DNA of 64,000 bases from Pseudomonas eucalypticola. Lineage in GTDB: Bacteria; Pseudomonadota; Gammaproteobacteria; Pseudomonadales; Pseudomonadaceae. The notes under the pieces were generated by a model that worked only from the letters and a program-made list of their open reading frames with translations, was not told where the DNA came from and did not search any database. A program made the position numbers and the translations under genes. The DNA lies in NCBI RefSeq assembly GCF_013374995.1, contig NZ_CP056030.1:5240501-5304500 (forward strand), in the 5' to 3' direction. How positions within the stretch are numbered: position 1 is the stretch's first letter; each line of letters begins with the position of its first letter. Of this stretch, positions 24,919-34,921 are shown in pieces.

Positions 24919-25800
24919 ATGAAACGCCTCCCCCCGTTACCGGCCCTGCACACCTTTCTGGTGGTGGCCCAATGTTGCAACTTCACCCGCGCCGCCGAAC
25001 AACTGCACATCACCCAAGGGGCCGTGAGCCGGCAGATCGCCGGGCTGGAAAGCCACCTGGGGTTCGCCCTGTTCATGCGCCAGGCACGGGGCCTGAGCCT
25101 CACCCAGCAAGGCCGCGAACTGTTTCCGCGGATTCAGCAAGTGTTCGGCCTGATCGAGGAGGCCGTGCAGGTGGTGGGTGGCCAACGCCAGGCCCTGCAG
25201 CTCAAGGCACCGACCTGCGTGATGCGCTGGTTATGGCCACGCCTGATGCGCTGGCAAGCCGAACGGCCGGACATTCCCGTGGAGCTGACCACGACGGTGC
25301 AACACGGCGTCGACTTTCGCCACGAAGCCTTCGACGCAGCCATCGTCTACGGCCCCGAACCTGCCGCAGGGCTGCGCCCGCGACATCTGTTCGACGAACA
25401 GCTGACCCCAGTATGCGCCCCCGCGCTGATCACGGGGCCACAGCCGTTGCGGACCGCCGACGACCTGCGCCAGCACATGCTGCTGCACCCCACGCGCGAC
25501 GAGCAGGACTGGGAAACCTGGCTGACGGCGGCCGGGGTACAGCTGCCCAACCTGAGCCAGGGCCAGCACTTCGAAACCCTGGACCTGGCCATGTCGGTGG
25601 CAACCCAGGGCATTGGGGTGGCCATTGGCGACTGGGCGCTGATTGCCGAGGACCTGGCGCAACAACGCCTGGCGATGCCCTTCGAGTTGAAGGTGCGCAC
25701 GGGCCTGGCCTACTACCTGGTGCAGCCACCGCGCACGACGGCCAGTGACGGCACCGCGGCGTTCATCGATTGGATGGCCCATGAGGCGCGGCAGCGGTAA
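24919..25800 (+). CDS. LysR-type regulator (GcvA-like)
   Basis: This 293-residue LysR-type regulator has an N-terminal winged helix (LPALHTFLVVAQCCNFTRAA, then ITQGAVSRQIAGLESHLG) and a periplasmic-binding-like effector domain from about residue 90. The opening PPLPALHTF and the WLWPRL region resemble the GcvA/TrpI branch. It is divergent from the decarboxylase/dehydrogenase pair across 114 bp, the classic LysR arrangement, and probably controls it. The ATG at 24919 gives the family-typical N-terminus; an upstream ATG at 24892 would add nine residues. A bidirectional terminator follows. Confidence 0.9.
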   Translation: MKRLPPLPALHTFLVVAQCCNFTRAAEQLHITQGAVSRQIAGLESHLGFALFMRQARGLSLTQQGRELFPRIQQVFGLIEEAVQVVGGQRQALQLKAPTCVMRWLWPRLMRWQAERPDIPVELTTTVQHGVDFRHEAFDAAIVYGPEPAAGLRPRHLFDEQLTPVCAPALITGPQPLRTADDLRQHMLLHPTRDEQDWETWLTAAGVQLPNLSQGQHFETLDLAMSVATQGIGVAIGDWALIAEDLAQQRLAMPFELKVRTGLAYYLVQPPRTTASDGTAAFIDWMAHEARQR

Positions 25801-25827
25801 CGGCGCGTGTGCTGAGCAGGAAGAAAA

Positions 25828-25858
25828 AAAAGGGCGAACCCGCCGGGTTCGCCCTTTT
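25828..25858. terminator. bidirectional intrinsic terminator
   Basis: A perfect 14-bp stem AAAAGGGCGAACCC / GGGTTCGCCCTTTT with a 3-base loop has A runs on one side and T runs on the other. It therefore ends both the LysR gene and the convergent FAD enzyme gene, whose stop is at 25863. Confidence 0.9.
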
Positions 25859-25862
25859 CACT

Positions 25863-27296
25863 TCAGCGTATGACCGCTTTGCCCCACGCCGGGTCTGGCA
25901 GCTCCTGCGGCCATCCATGGGTCACGCCCACTTCCAGATGCACTATGGCCGGCTGCGGGCTGGCCAGGTCGGCCAGTCGCTGCAAGACTGCGTCGATGAC
26001 CACCCGGCTGGCGTCATGGTGGAACTGCCAAACGCCGTAGATCCGCCCACTGAACGAAGGCTCGCTCCCCAGCAATGGGTCTACACCCAACCCGGACCCC
26101 AGCCCGAACAGATGCAGGCCATGCAGGCGACGCCCCTGGTCATCGCACGGGCAACCACTGGCATCGGAGTCCAGGCCACCGGTCACCTGCCGCAGGGTGA
26201 TCACGGTACCATCGCCGCGGCGCAGCACGGGCAACAGCGGCTGGTAGCCCGTGCACTGCATGACCACGGCCGCGTTGCCGAGCACCTGGCTGGCCGCCTC
26301 GGTTTGCGCCGGGTCGCTGCCGTCGGTCAGCAATAACCGCGCACGCACCGAGGTGCTGCCCACATAACCTCGCTCCAGCACCTGGCGGCCCACGTCCAGC
26401 GCTCGGTAGCGCAAGCCGCCTGAGCGGTTGACCCGGCCCGAGATCGGACAAACGTCGGCCACCGGGTCAAACTCGTAACCGTTCGCACGGGCCTGCTCAA
26501 GGCTTTCATAGAACAGGCGGATGGGCGAACGGTGGACCAGGCTGACGGATTGCAGGCCCACCGGCTCCAGTGCAGAAGCGATGTTCTCCAGCATCGAGAA
26601 CGCGCTGTGCGAGCCGCCCACCACCACGAAGTCGCCGCCACGGGCCACCACCGGGGCAAAGCATTCACGCAATGCCGCCGGCGACATGCGCAACAAACTG
26701 TCGGCACTGCGCACCGCTGCCAGCGCCGGTGCTTGCAGCCCCTGGGCCTTGAGCCCATCGACCAGGCAGCGCGGGTCTTGCCGCCCGCCCAGGTTGAGTA
26801 CCAACGAACCGGTGCGAATGCGCTGCACCTGGCCACGGTGCTCGACCCACACCTGGTATTGGTCGTTGTCGCGGATGACCTCGGTGATCAGCGTTTCGCT
26901 CCACAACTGCACGTTGTAATGGGCAACGATATGGTCCAGCACCAATTGCGAAGCCAACAGCAACAATTCGCCCACCTCGGACAGCAACGGCGCCTGCTGA
27001 GCCTGATGAAAAATGCGCCAATAGGCCGGCGACTGCTGTAACGGGGCGAAGACATCGGCCATGGCCGGGTCTCGCAAGCAATCGAGGAATACATCCCCCA
27101 CCGAATTGGCCGTGATCTGGTAGTCCCCCAACCGCCCCACGCCGGGTGAAGCGCTGGCATCGACGATGATGAGCCCGTACTGCGCCAGCTCAGCGATGGC
27201 ACCGGTACGCAACGCGTTGAAAAGCAACCCCATGCCGGCAGGCCCGGCGCCACCAATGACGCAGCCCGTGGTGGTCTCGAGAAATTTTCCGTACAT
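25863..27296 (-). CDS. FAD/NAD(P)-binding oxidoreductase of unknown substrate
   Basis: This 477-residue flavoprotein has an FAD-binding GGAGPAGMGLLFNAL at residues 15-29. A second Rossmann motif, FVVVGGSHSAFSML, near residue 222 would bind NAD(P)H. A C-terminal ATG-like CTGY segment lies near 345, and HLFGLGSGLGVDP near 400. The layout recalls N-hydroxylating and Baeyer-Villiger-type monooxygenases, but the family cannot be fixed by eye. A good AGGGAG site precedes the ATG. It has no operon partner: a terminator follows and a 537-bp AT-rich non-coding stretch precedes it. Confidence 0.75.
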   Translation of the reverse strand: MYGKFLETTTGCVIGGAGPAGMGLLFNALRTGAIAELAQYGLIIVDASASPGVGRLGDYQITANSVGDVFLDCLRDPAMADVFAPLQQSPAYWRIFHQAQQAPLLSEVGELLLLASQLVLDHIVAHYNVQLWSETLITEVIRDNDQYQVWVEHRGQVQRIRTGSLVLNLGGRQDPRCLVDGLKAQGLQAPALAAVRSADSLLRMSPAALRECFAPVVARGGDFVVVGGSHSAFSMLENIASALEPVGLQSVSLVHRSPIRLFYESLEQARANGYEFDPVADVCPISGRVNRSGGLRYRALDVGRQVLERGYVGSTSVRARLLLTDGSDPAQTEAASQVLGNAAVVMQCTGYQPLLPVLRRGDGTVITLRQVTGGLDSDASGCPCDDQGRRLHGLHLFGLGSGLGVDPLLGSEPSFSGRIYGVWQFHHDASRVVIDAVLQRLADLASPQPAIVHLEVGVTHGWPQELPDPAWGKAVIR

Positions 27297-27833
27297 AAAT
27301 CACTCCCTGCATGGGGCGGCGCACGGCGCGCACATGCATCTGTCCGAGCCAAAGGCTCTTTCTTGGAAAAGGAACGAACGCCGCCTGGCCGGCAGCGAGG
27401 CCGGAGCGAACGTAATGTTTGAAAGAGGTGATGCCGTTACCGCGGGACACGCCAGGGACACAGGGGCCTGAAGGCCAAAGCTACCGCCTGTAAGCGCTCT
27501 GGAATCGAGGTTTGACGCAGGCAAGCAAGAAAGTGGAGCGGCGAATGGCTAGTAAAGAAGGCCCATAGCCATGAGTTGATAGTTCCAGAGAAAGGCCTTC
27601 GGCGTCAAATTAAAGTAATGGCCGCCAGCTTCGTCAGGTACGAGGCTTAACTCATTGATTTATATTGTTTATATAAATACATATGTCTTTTCGCACTATA
27701 AACGTAGCGATTGAGCATGAAACATTTCGTATCAAATACGAAATCCACTGACTACATACAGCTACACCCTTCCCTCGCCCGTCCCGTGTTCTAGACTGAA
27801 TACAGAACCTCTGCATTGCCGAAGGTGAGTACC
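27297..27833. other. 537-bp AT-rich non-coding region with palindromes
   Basis: No credible gene is seen. The part from about 27600 to 27780 is much richer in A and T than its surroundings. It holds an 8-bp-arm palindrome, ATTTATAT (27658-27665) with ATATAAAT (27671-27678), and a 9-bp-arm palindrome, ATTTCGTAT (27724-27732) with ATACGAAAT (27736-27744). A GTTCT/AGAAC pair lies near 27788-27808. These could be operators or MvaT-bound DNA controlling the small gene at 27834 or the FAD enzyme gene. Confidence 0.55.
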
Positions 27834-28007
27834 ATGATCCTCATAACAAGAAACTACCGCATGACCTTGCTAATCATCAGCGTAGCAGCCCTCTACGCTG
27901 CGGCGGCCTGGCGTGTTGAACAGGCGCGAAACCAGCCACGCATGGAGATCAGCTGTAGCACGACCCAGTGCCTGCCTCATTCGGGTGCGTTCAACGCCCT
28001 GCGTTAA
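27834..28007 (+). CDS. 57-residue membrane-anchored peptide
   Basis: The ATG at 27834 follows AAGGTGAG at a good distance. The product is 57 residues, with a short basic start (MILITRNYRM), one hydrophobic helix (TLLIISVAALYAAAAW) and a hydrophilic tail with two cysteines (ISCSTTQC) that would face the periplasm. No family is recognised. It overlaps the 3' end of pobR by 17 bp in convergent orientation. The upstream region is AT-rich with palindromes, which suggests regulated expression, but this short frame could still be spurious. Confidence 0.5.
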   Translation: MILITRNYRMTLLIISVAALYAAAAWRVEQARNQPRMEISCSTTQCLPHSGAFNALR

Positions 28008-28893
28008 GGGGTGGCGGCAGGTGACCGGTATGGCGAAAGGCCCGGGGTGAAACGCCGCTCATGCGCCGGAAGAAACGCGAAAAGTAAGCAGGGTCGGTAA
28101 ACCCCAGGCTGTCCGATACCTGGCTGACCGTCATGCTGGTATAGATGAGGGCACGCTTGGCCTCCAGCAGCAGCCGCTGGTGGAGGATCTGCAGGGCGGT
28201 TTGCCCGGCCAGATCCCGGCAGACGTTATTCAGGTGCGCCACCGAGATGCCCGTGGCATGGGCCAGCGCCTCGACACTGGGCTGCTGGCGAAACCGCGCT
28301 TCCACCAGGCGGGTGAAGACATTGAGGTAATCGCGCCCACGCTCCTGGCTCTGCCCGGCTTTGTGACGCTGAATCATCTGGCGGCTTACCCACACCACCA
28401 ACAGGTTGATCAATGAATGCAGCGCCAGGTCACGTCCTGGCTGGGCGGCGTTGTACTCACGCTGCAGTGCCGCCACCAGACTGTTGAGGTAGGCACGGTC
28501 GGCGCCGGCGGTAAAGTTGGCAGGCGCGGCCAGCACCTCGGCCGCAGCCCCCAGCAATGCCTTCAACTCGCTGACCAGGGGCGCCGCCAGGGTGATCACA
28601 TAACCTTCGATATCTTCCGAAAAGCGGAAACCGTGCACATATAAAGGTGGCACTACCTGCACCATGGCTTCGCGGAACATTCGCCGCTGGCCTTCCACTT
28701 CGATCTCGGCCTGACCAGCATGCACATACAGCAACTGGGAAAGATCAGCATGGCGGTGCGGCTTGATCTCCCAATGGTGCACACGGCTGCGCTTGGGAAT
28801 GGTCTCGCAGTGCAGCAAGTCGGGGGTGAGCCATTCCTGGCCTTCGCCATACAACTTGAACACCGGAACAGGGCTGGAAACCGGGCGTGACAT
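27991..28893 (-). CDS. pobR: AraC-family activator of pobA
   Basis: This 300-residue regulator is divergent from pobA and of the type that activates 4-hydroxybenzoate hydroxylase genes (called pobC in P. putida WCS358). The N-terminal cupin-like domain includes HHWEIKPHRHADLSQLLYV, the likely ligand pocket for 4-hydroxybenzoate. The C-terminal helix-turn-helix pair lies at about 195-290, with FTDPAYFSRFFRRMSGVSPRAFR. The start at 28893 gives MSRPVSSPVPVFKLYG; an upstream in-frame extension runs into the promoter. Its own predicted -10 element lies inside a PcaR-like box. Confidence 0.88.
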   Translation of the reverse strand: MSRPVSSPVPVFKLYGEGQEWLTPDLLHCETIPKRSRVHHWEIKPHRHADLSQLLYVHAGQAEIEVEGQRRMFREAMVQVVPPLYVHGFRFSEDIEGYVITLAAPLVSELKALLGAAAEVLAAPANFTAGADRAYLNSLVAALQREYNAAQPGRDLALHSLINLLVVWVSRQMIQRHKAGQSQERGRDYLNVFTRLVEARFRQQPSVEALAHATGISVAHLNNVCRDLAGQTALQILHQRLLLEAKRALIYTSMTVSQVSDSLGFTDPAYFSRFFRRMSGVSPRAFRHTGHLPPPLNAGR

Positions 28894-28920
28894 CGTGACG
28901 CACTCCGCAAGCTCAATATC

Positions 28921-28954
28921 GCCCGATAATCGCACCGATTAGCGAAAAGTACAA
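28921..28954 (-). promoter_or_regulatory. predicted pobR promoter with a PcaR-like box over its -10
   Basis: On the minus strand a -35 TTGTAC (28949-28954) and a -10 GATTAT (28926-28931) are 17 bp apart, about 30 bp before the pobR start. The sequence GCCCGATAATCGCAC (28921-28935) covers the -10. It matches 13 of 15 bases of the PcaR box GTTCGATAATCGCAC known from P. putida pca promoters. Confidence 0.55.
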
Positions 28955-29047
28955 AAAAACTACGGTTTTTCACCTTCCGACAGCCTTCCTACCAGCGAAA
29001 AATGCAGGCACTCCAACCATAAAAATTATCCGCCGTGTGCCCCCTAA

Positions 29048-30262
<1,215 letters not shown>

Positions 30263-30300
30263 AACCCATAGCTAGCTATCTAGTAGACTGAGGGGACTTT

Positions 30301-30326
30301 CCCCCTCGGTTCGCCGGGGTTTTTTT
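30301..30326 (+). terminator. intrinsic terminator after pobA
   Basis: CCCCTCGG pairs with CCGGGG across a TTCG tetraloop (one bulged T) and is followed by seven T residues. It lies 39 bp after the pobA stop and just before the next gene. Confidence 0.8.
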
Positions 30327-30347
30327 CTGCCTTGCAGGCCTGCCCCC

Positions 30348-31817
30348 GTGACCAACCTGAACCCTCCTCAACCCGCCCTGCGCAGCGTGCTCACGGCACT
30401 GATGCTGTCGATATTTCTCGGTGCGCTGGACCAGACCATCGTCGCTGTTTCGATGCCGGCGATTTCCGCGCAGTTCAACGACGTCAACCTGCTGGCCTGG
30501 GTCATCTCCGGCTATATGGTCGCCATGACCGTGGCGGTGCCTATCTATGGCAAATTCGGCGACTTGTATGGCCGTCGCTTGATGATTCTCACCGGGCTTG
30601 CCCTGTTCACCCTGGCCTCGTTGTTCTGCGCCATGGCCCAGAGCATGGAGCAACTGGTAGTGGCAAGGGTTGTACAGGGTATCGGCGCCGGCGGCATGGT
30701 CTCGGTCAGCCAGGCAATCATTGGCGACTTCGTGCCGCCACGTGAACGCGGCCGCTATCAGGGTTACTTCAGCAGCATGTACGCAGCGGCGAGCGTCGCC
30801 GGGCCGGTGCTGGGCGGGTACATGACCGAATACCTGTCATGGCGGTGGATCTTCCTGCTCAACCTGCCGCTGGGGCTGGGGGCATGGCTGTACGCGCGGC
30901 ACACCCTGGTGGGGCTGGCAGTCAAGCGCCGCCAGCCGGTCATCGATTACCTGGGCACCGCGCTGATGATCATTGGCCTGACGGCATTACTGCTGGGCAT
31001 CACCGAACTCGGCCAAGGGCGTGCGTTCAGCACACCGCCGGTGTGGGGCCCGCTGCTGGTGGCGCTGGCCGCCCTGAGCCTGTTCGTGGGGCATGAACGC
31101 CGCGCGCCAGAGCCGTTGCTGCCGATGCACCTGTTCAGCATCCGCCCGGCCGTGCTGTGCTGGTGCACGGTGTTTTTCACTGCCTTCCAGGCCATTTCGC
31201 TGTCGGTGCTGATTCCCTTGCGTTTCCAGACCGTCACGGGTGCCGGCGCCGACAGCGCCGCCCTGGACGTATTGCCGCTGGCCATCGGCCTGCCCATCGG
31301 TGCCTTCCTGGGCGGGCGCAGGACGGCACGTACCGGCCATTACAAACCGGTGATCCTGGCGGGCGCCGTGCTGATGCCCCTGGGCATCCTCGGCCTGGCC
31401 TTCACCCCACCGCAGTGGCTATGGCTCAGCGGCGCCTTCATGCTACTGACCGGCTTCGCCGCCGGGTTGCAATTCCCGACCTCGCTGGTGGGCGCGCAGA
31501 ACGCCGTGCAACAACAGGACATCGGCGTGGGCACCAGCACCACCAACCTGTTCCGCTCACTGGGCGGGGCCGTGGGGGTGGCGTGCATGTCGGCGTTGCT
31601 GCTGGCACTGTTGCAGGGTGTGGAACTGGGGCCTGAAGGGGCAACGGGCAACGCCTTGCTGTCCAGCCTGAATGCTGCCAGCGGTGCGGCGCAGGAAGCG
31701 CTGCGCGGGGAGTTGCTGGCGACCTTCCAGCAGTTGCTGCTGGCCAGCGCGGCGGTGTCGGCGCTGGGGCTGGCGGCGGCGGTAGCGATGCCGAATCGGG
31801 TGTTGCGGGGCCGATGA
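30348..31817 (+). CDS. MFS drug exporter, DHA2 (14-helix, EmrB/QacA) family
   Basis: This 489-residue major facilitator has fourteen predicted helices and the DHA2 signatures: SIFLGALDQTIVAVSMPAIS in helix 1, FGDLYGRRLMIL in the first loop, and VQGIGAGGMVSVSQAIIGD in helix 4. Antiporter motif C appears as AAASVAGPVLGGYMTE in helix 5. It should export toxic organic compounds in exchange for protons. The start codon is GTG at 30348 with a weak AGG site, placed directly after the pobA terminator. It converges on a DMT exporter gene. No own regulator is adjacent, though ttgR lies 1 kb further on. Confidence 0.88.
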   Translation: MTNLNPPQPALRSVLTALMLSIFLGALDQTIVAVSMPAISAQFNDVNLLAWVISGYMVAMTVAVPIYGKFGDLYGRRLMILTGLALFTLASLFCAMAQSMEQLVVARVVQGIGAGGMVSVSQAIIGDFVPPRERGRYQGYFSSMYAAASVAGPVLGGYMTEYLSWRWIFLLNLPLGLGAWLYARHTLVGLAVKRRQPVIDYLGTALMIIGLTALLLGITELGQGRAFSTPPVWGPLLVALAALSLFVGHERRAPEPLLPMHLFSIRPAVLCWCTVFFTAFQAISLSVLIPLRFQTVTGAGADSAALDVLPLAIGLPIGAFLGGRRTARTGHYKPVILAGAVLMPLGILGLAFTPPQWLWLSGAFMLLTGFAAGLQFPTSLVGAQNAVQQQDIGVGTSTTNLFRSLGGAVGVACMSALLLALLQGVELGPEGATGNALLSSLNAASGAAQEALRGELLATFQQLLLASAAVSALGLAAAVAMPNRVLRGR

Positions 31818-31858
31818 CACGGGGAACGGCTGGGGCTGGCGGTCCAGCCCCCCTCCAC

Positions 31859-32743
31859 CTACCGCCGCCGCTGCCCCCAGGCCACCGCCAACCCACTCAG
31901 GCAGATCACCCCGATACCGGTCAGCGCCCAGGCGTCCGGGGTGTGGTCGAAGATCAGATAGCCATACATGCCGGCAAACAGAATCTGCCCGTAACTGAAC
32001 GGCGCCAGCATGGCGGGCGCGGCATGCAGAAAGGCCTTGGTCAGCAGCAGATGGCCCAACATGCCGCAGGTGCCCAGGCCGATCATGAACACTGCATGCA
32101 ACCCATCCGGGGTCACCCAGAAAAACGGTAACAAGGCCGTCATGATCAGGCTGTTGAATATGCCCGCCAGGAAGTTGCTGGTGGTGGGGCTGTCGATGTC
32201 GCTGAGCTTGCGGGTAATCAGCTGGTAAATGCCGAAACACAGGGCCGACCCCAGGGGAAACAGAATCGCCGGGGTAAACAGGTCGCCACCGGGGCGCACC
32301 ACGATCAATACCCCGACGAAGCCACCCAGCACCGCCAGCCACTGGCTGCGGGTGACCTGCTCGCCCAGTACCAGTACCGATAACGCGGTCACCAGCAAGG
32401 GCGCCAGGAAGTTCACCGAGGTGGCCTCGGCCAAGGGGATATACCGCAGGCCGGTGGTAAACAGCAGGCTGGTACCGATCAGACAGATGGCCCGCAATAA
32501 CTGAAGGCCGGGGCGCTTGGTGCGCACGATGCTGGAAAAGCCGCTGCGGGGCACGAACACCACCAGCATCAACAAGGTATGCACCACATAACGCGCCCAT
32601 ACCACCAGGACGATGGGATAGATACCGGACAGGAATTTGGACAAGGCATCATGGCTGGCAAACAACAGCACCGCCAGGCAGATCAAGCCGATGCCCTTCA
32701 GGGGCTGGTCGTTTCCGGTGAGCAGGCTGTTCTGCGATGTCAT
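31859..32743 (-). CDS. EamA/DMT-family metabolite exporter
   Basis: This 294-residue protein has ten predicted membrane helices forming two EamA repeats. The first begins GIGLICLAVLLFASHDALSKF and has the typical RYIPLAEATSVNFLAPL. The second has APMLAPFSYGQILFAGMYGYLIFDHTP. The family exports amino acids, purines or other small metabolites; the substrate is not evident. It lies between the MFS exporter (convergent) and ttgR on the same strand, with 140 bp to ttgR, so read-through from ttgR is possible but not shown. Confidence 0.85.
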   Translation of the reverse strand: MTSQNSLLTGNDQPLKGIGLICLAVLLFASHDALSKFLSGIYPIVLVVWARYVVHTLLMLVVFVPRSGFSSIVRTKRPGLQLLRAICLIGTSLLFTTGLRYIPLAEATSVNFLAPLLVTALSVLVLGEQVTRSQWLAVLGGFVGVLIVVRPGGDLFTPAILFPLGSALCFGIYQLITRKLSDIDSPTTSNFLAGIFNSLIMTALLPFFWVTPDGLHAVFMIGLGTCGMLGHLLLTKAFLHAAPAMLAPFSYGQILFAGMYGYLIFDHTPDAWALTGIGVICLSGLAVAWGQRRR

Positions 32744-32883
32744 TCACACGCTCGGCGGCAACGGCGGGAAAATACATAGCCCGCTAACTATTCAAATGGC
32801 ATCGGCCCGTGGATAATGGCACCCAGCCTTTATGGTTTAATTCTGCTATCAGCTTATACGTTGATACAACTGGAATCACACTT

Positions 32884-33516
32884 TCATTTGCGCAGTGCCG
32901 GGCTCAAGCGCAGCATGTCGAAACATGCGTCCACCCATTTTTCGGCTTGCTGATGCAACTCGAAACTGTCCGGCACCAGCAACCATTGCCCCAGCATGCC
33001 ATCGATATAGGCGTGCAGAACCACCGCAGCGCGCGCGGTGTCCAGGTTCTCGGGCAACTGCCCGCGGTTGACGGCATTGCGCAGGGACAGATCGATACGA
33101 ACGTTGCAGTCCAGGCTGGCGGCTTGCCGCTGGCGCCGAATGTCACACATTTCGTCGGTGAACTCGCACTTATGGAACATGATTTCATTGATGCGCCGGG
33201 TAGTGGGGTCCAGTGCCACCTGGTGGAACAAGTGCACCAGCAACTTGTGCATGCACCCCAACGGATCAAGCTCCTGCTCACTTTCGCTGGCCCGCGCCAG
33301 TTCGTCCAAGGGTTCATGAAGGGAATCGAGCATCGCCTGCACCAGGTCGGCCTTATTGCTGAAGTGCCAGTAGATGGCACCGCGGGTCACCCCCGCCAGT
33401 GCGGCGATATCCGCCAGCGTGGTGCGCGACACGCCGCGCTCATAGAATGCTTTCTGGGCCGCTTCGAGTATCTGGCTTCGCGTTTCCTGAGCTTCCTCTT
33501 TAGTACGTCGGACCAT
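32884..33516 (-). CDS. ttgR: TetR-family repressor of the ttgABC efflux operon
   Basis: TtgR represses ttgABC and itself, and releases DNA on binding flavonoids, plant phenolics or antibiotics. The 210-residue protein has the known start [20 protein letters not shown] and the helix-turn-helix [20 protein letters not shown] (residues 33-52). The C-terminal ligand domain carries residues typical of the P. putida DOT-T1E protein. It is divergent from ttgA over 250 bp containing the published-type operator. Confidence 0.97.
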   Translation of the reverse strand: MVRRTKEEAQETRSQILEAAQKAFYERGVSRTTLADIAALAGVTRGAIYWHFSNKADLVQAMLDSLHEPLDELARASESEQELDPLGCMHKLLVHLFHQVALDPTTRRINEIMFHKCEFTDEMCDIRRQRQAASLDCNVRIDLSLRNAVNRGQLPENLDTARAAVVLHAYIDGMLGQWLLVPDSFELHQQAEKWVDACFDMLRLSPALRK

Positions 33517-33647
33517 GGCAGTAAAAACCTCTTTCTGGGGCCGCGCTGCGCATAGGCAGTCGGGGTCGAGTCGGGGCGGCGCTTGTAATGCCTGCTCCCG
33601 CGCTAGCTAATCGTGGCCCGGCGATCCGTTTGCGGATGTTTCGGGTG

Positions 33648-33677
33648 TTTACAAACAACCATGAATGTAAGTATATT
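33648..33677. promoter_or_regulatory. TtgR operator in the ttgR-ttgA promoter region
   Basis: The stretch TTTACAAACAACCATGAATG, continuing TAAGTATATTC, reproduces the operator I recall for P. putida DOT-T1E TtgR, with the pseudo-palindromic ACAAAC and GAATGT halves. It lies between the divergent genes and would cover both promoters. Confidence 0.8.
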
Positions 33678-33766
33678 CGTTAGTAAGCTACTTATCTAGT
33701 CGCAACGATTTTTTGTCATTCCACTATGCTTGAGCGCTCCTTTGCGCTCCTGACCCGAGGATCTTC

Positions 33767-34918
33767 ATGCAATTCAAGCCAGCTGTTACCGCTCTGGTTT
33801 CCGCCGTCGCCCTGGCCTCCTTGCTCAGCGGCTGTAAAAAGGAAGAAGCGGCCCCTGCCCCGCAGACTCCTCAGGTCGGCGTCGTGACCCTGCAACCACA
33901 AGCCTACACACTGACCAACGAACTGCCGGGCCGCACCACTGCTTTCCGTGTGGCTGAAGTCCGCCCTCAGGTCAACGGCATCATCCTCAAGCGCATGTTC
34001 ACCGAAGGCACGGACGTCAAGGCCGGCCAGCAGCTGTACCAGATCGACCCGTCGGTGTACGAGGCCACCCTGGCCAGCGCCCAGGCCAGCGTGCAGTCGT
34101 CCAAGGCCCTGGCCGACCGCTACAAGCAGTTGATCAATGAGCAGGCCGTCAGCCGCCAGGAATACGATAACGCCCGTTCCACCCAGCTGCAGAATGAAGC
34201 CACGCTGATGACTGCGCAGATCAACATGCGCTACACCAAGGTGCTGGCGCCCATCACCGGCCGTATCGGCCGTTCCGGCGTGACCGAAGGCGCCCTGGTG
34301 ACCAGCGGGCAGACCGACGCCATGGCGACCATCCAGCAACTGGACCCCATTTACGTCGACGTGACCCAGTCGTCCGCCGAAATGCTCAAGCTGCGCCGCG
34401 ACCTGGCCAGCGGTGCGCTGCAGAAAGCCGGCGACAATGCCGCCAAGGTGCAACTGACCCTGGAAGACGGCAGCACGTACAGCAAGGAAGGCAAGCTGGA
34501 GTTCTCGGAAGTGTCGGTTGACGAAACCACCGGTTCCGTGACCCTGCGCGCCGTGTTCCCAAACCCGGACCACACCCTGCTGCCCGGCATGTTCGTGCAC
34601 GCCAAGCTGGAAGCCGGTGTCGCCGCGCAGGCCATTCTGGCCCCGCAACAGGGCGTGACCCGCGACCTGAAAGGCACCCCGACCGCCCTCATCGTCAACG
34701 CCGACAACAAGGTCGAGCTGCGCGAGCTGAAGGCCAGCCGCACCGTAGGTACCCAGTGGCTGGTGGAAGATGGCCTGAAGGCCGGTGACCGTCTGATCAC
34801 CGAAGGCCTGCAGTACGTGAAACCGGGCGTGGAGGTCAAGGCGACCGAAGCGACCAACGTCAAGCCCGCGAACCCTGCCCCCGCCACGAATGCGTCCGCA
34901 GGCGGCCAAGGGGAGTAA
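33767..34918 (+). CDS. ttgA: TtgA, periplasmic adaptor of the RND efflux pump TtgABC
   Basis: TtgA joins the inner-membrane pump TtgB to the outer-membrane channel TtgC. The 383-residue lipoprotein has a signal with lipobox LLSGC (Cys at about residue 23). Lipoyl and alpha-hairpin regions follow (VRPQVNGIILKRMF, then AQASVQSSKALADRYKQLIN), and beta-barrel and membrane-proximal domains make up the second half. A tail rich in Ala, Pro and Asn ends the protein. The pump exports solvents and antibiotics. GAGGATC precedes the ATG. ttgB starts 3 bp after its stop. Confidence 0.97.
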   Translation: MQFKPAVTALVSAVALASLLSGCKKEEAAPAPQTPQVGVVTLQPQAYTLTNELPGRTTAFRVAEVRPQVNGIILKRMFTEGTDVKAGQQLYQIDPSVYEATLASAQASVQSSKALADRYKQLINEQAVSRQEYDNARSTQLQNEATLMTAQINMRYTKVLAPITGRIGRSGVTEGALVTSGQTDAMATIQQLDPIYVDVTQSSAEMLKLRRDLASGALQKAGDNAAKVQLTLEDGSTYSKEGKLEFSEVSVDETTGSVTLRAVFPNPDHTLLPGMFVHAKLEAGVAAQAILAPQQGVTRDLKGTPTALIVNADNKVELRELKASRTVGTQWLVEDGLKAGDRLITEGLQYVKPGVEVKATEATNVKPANPAPATNASAGGQGE

Positions 34919-34921
34919 ACC

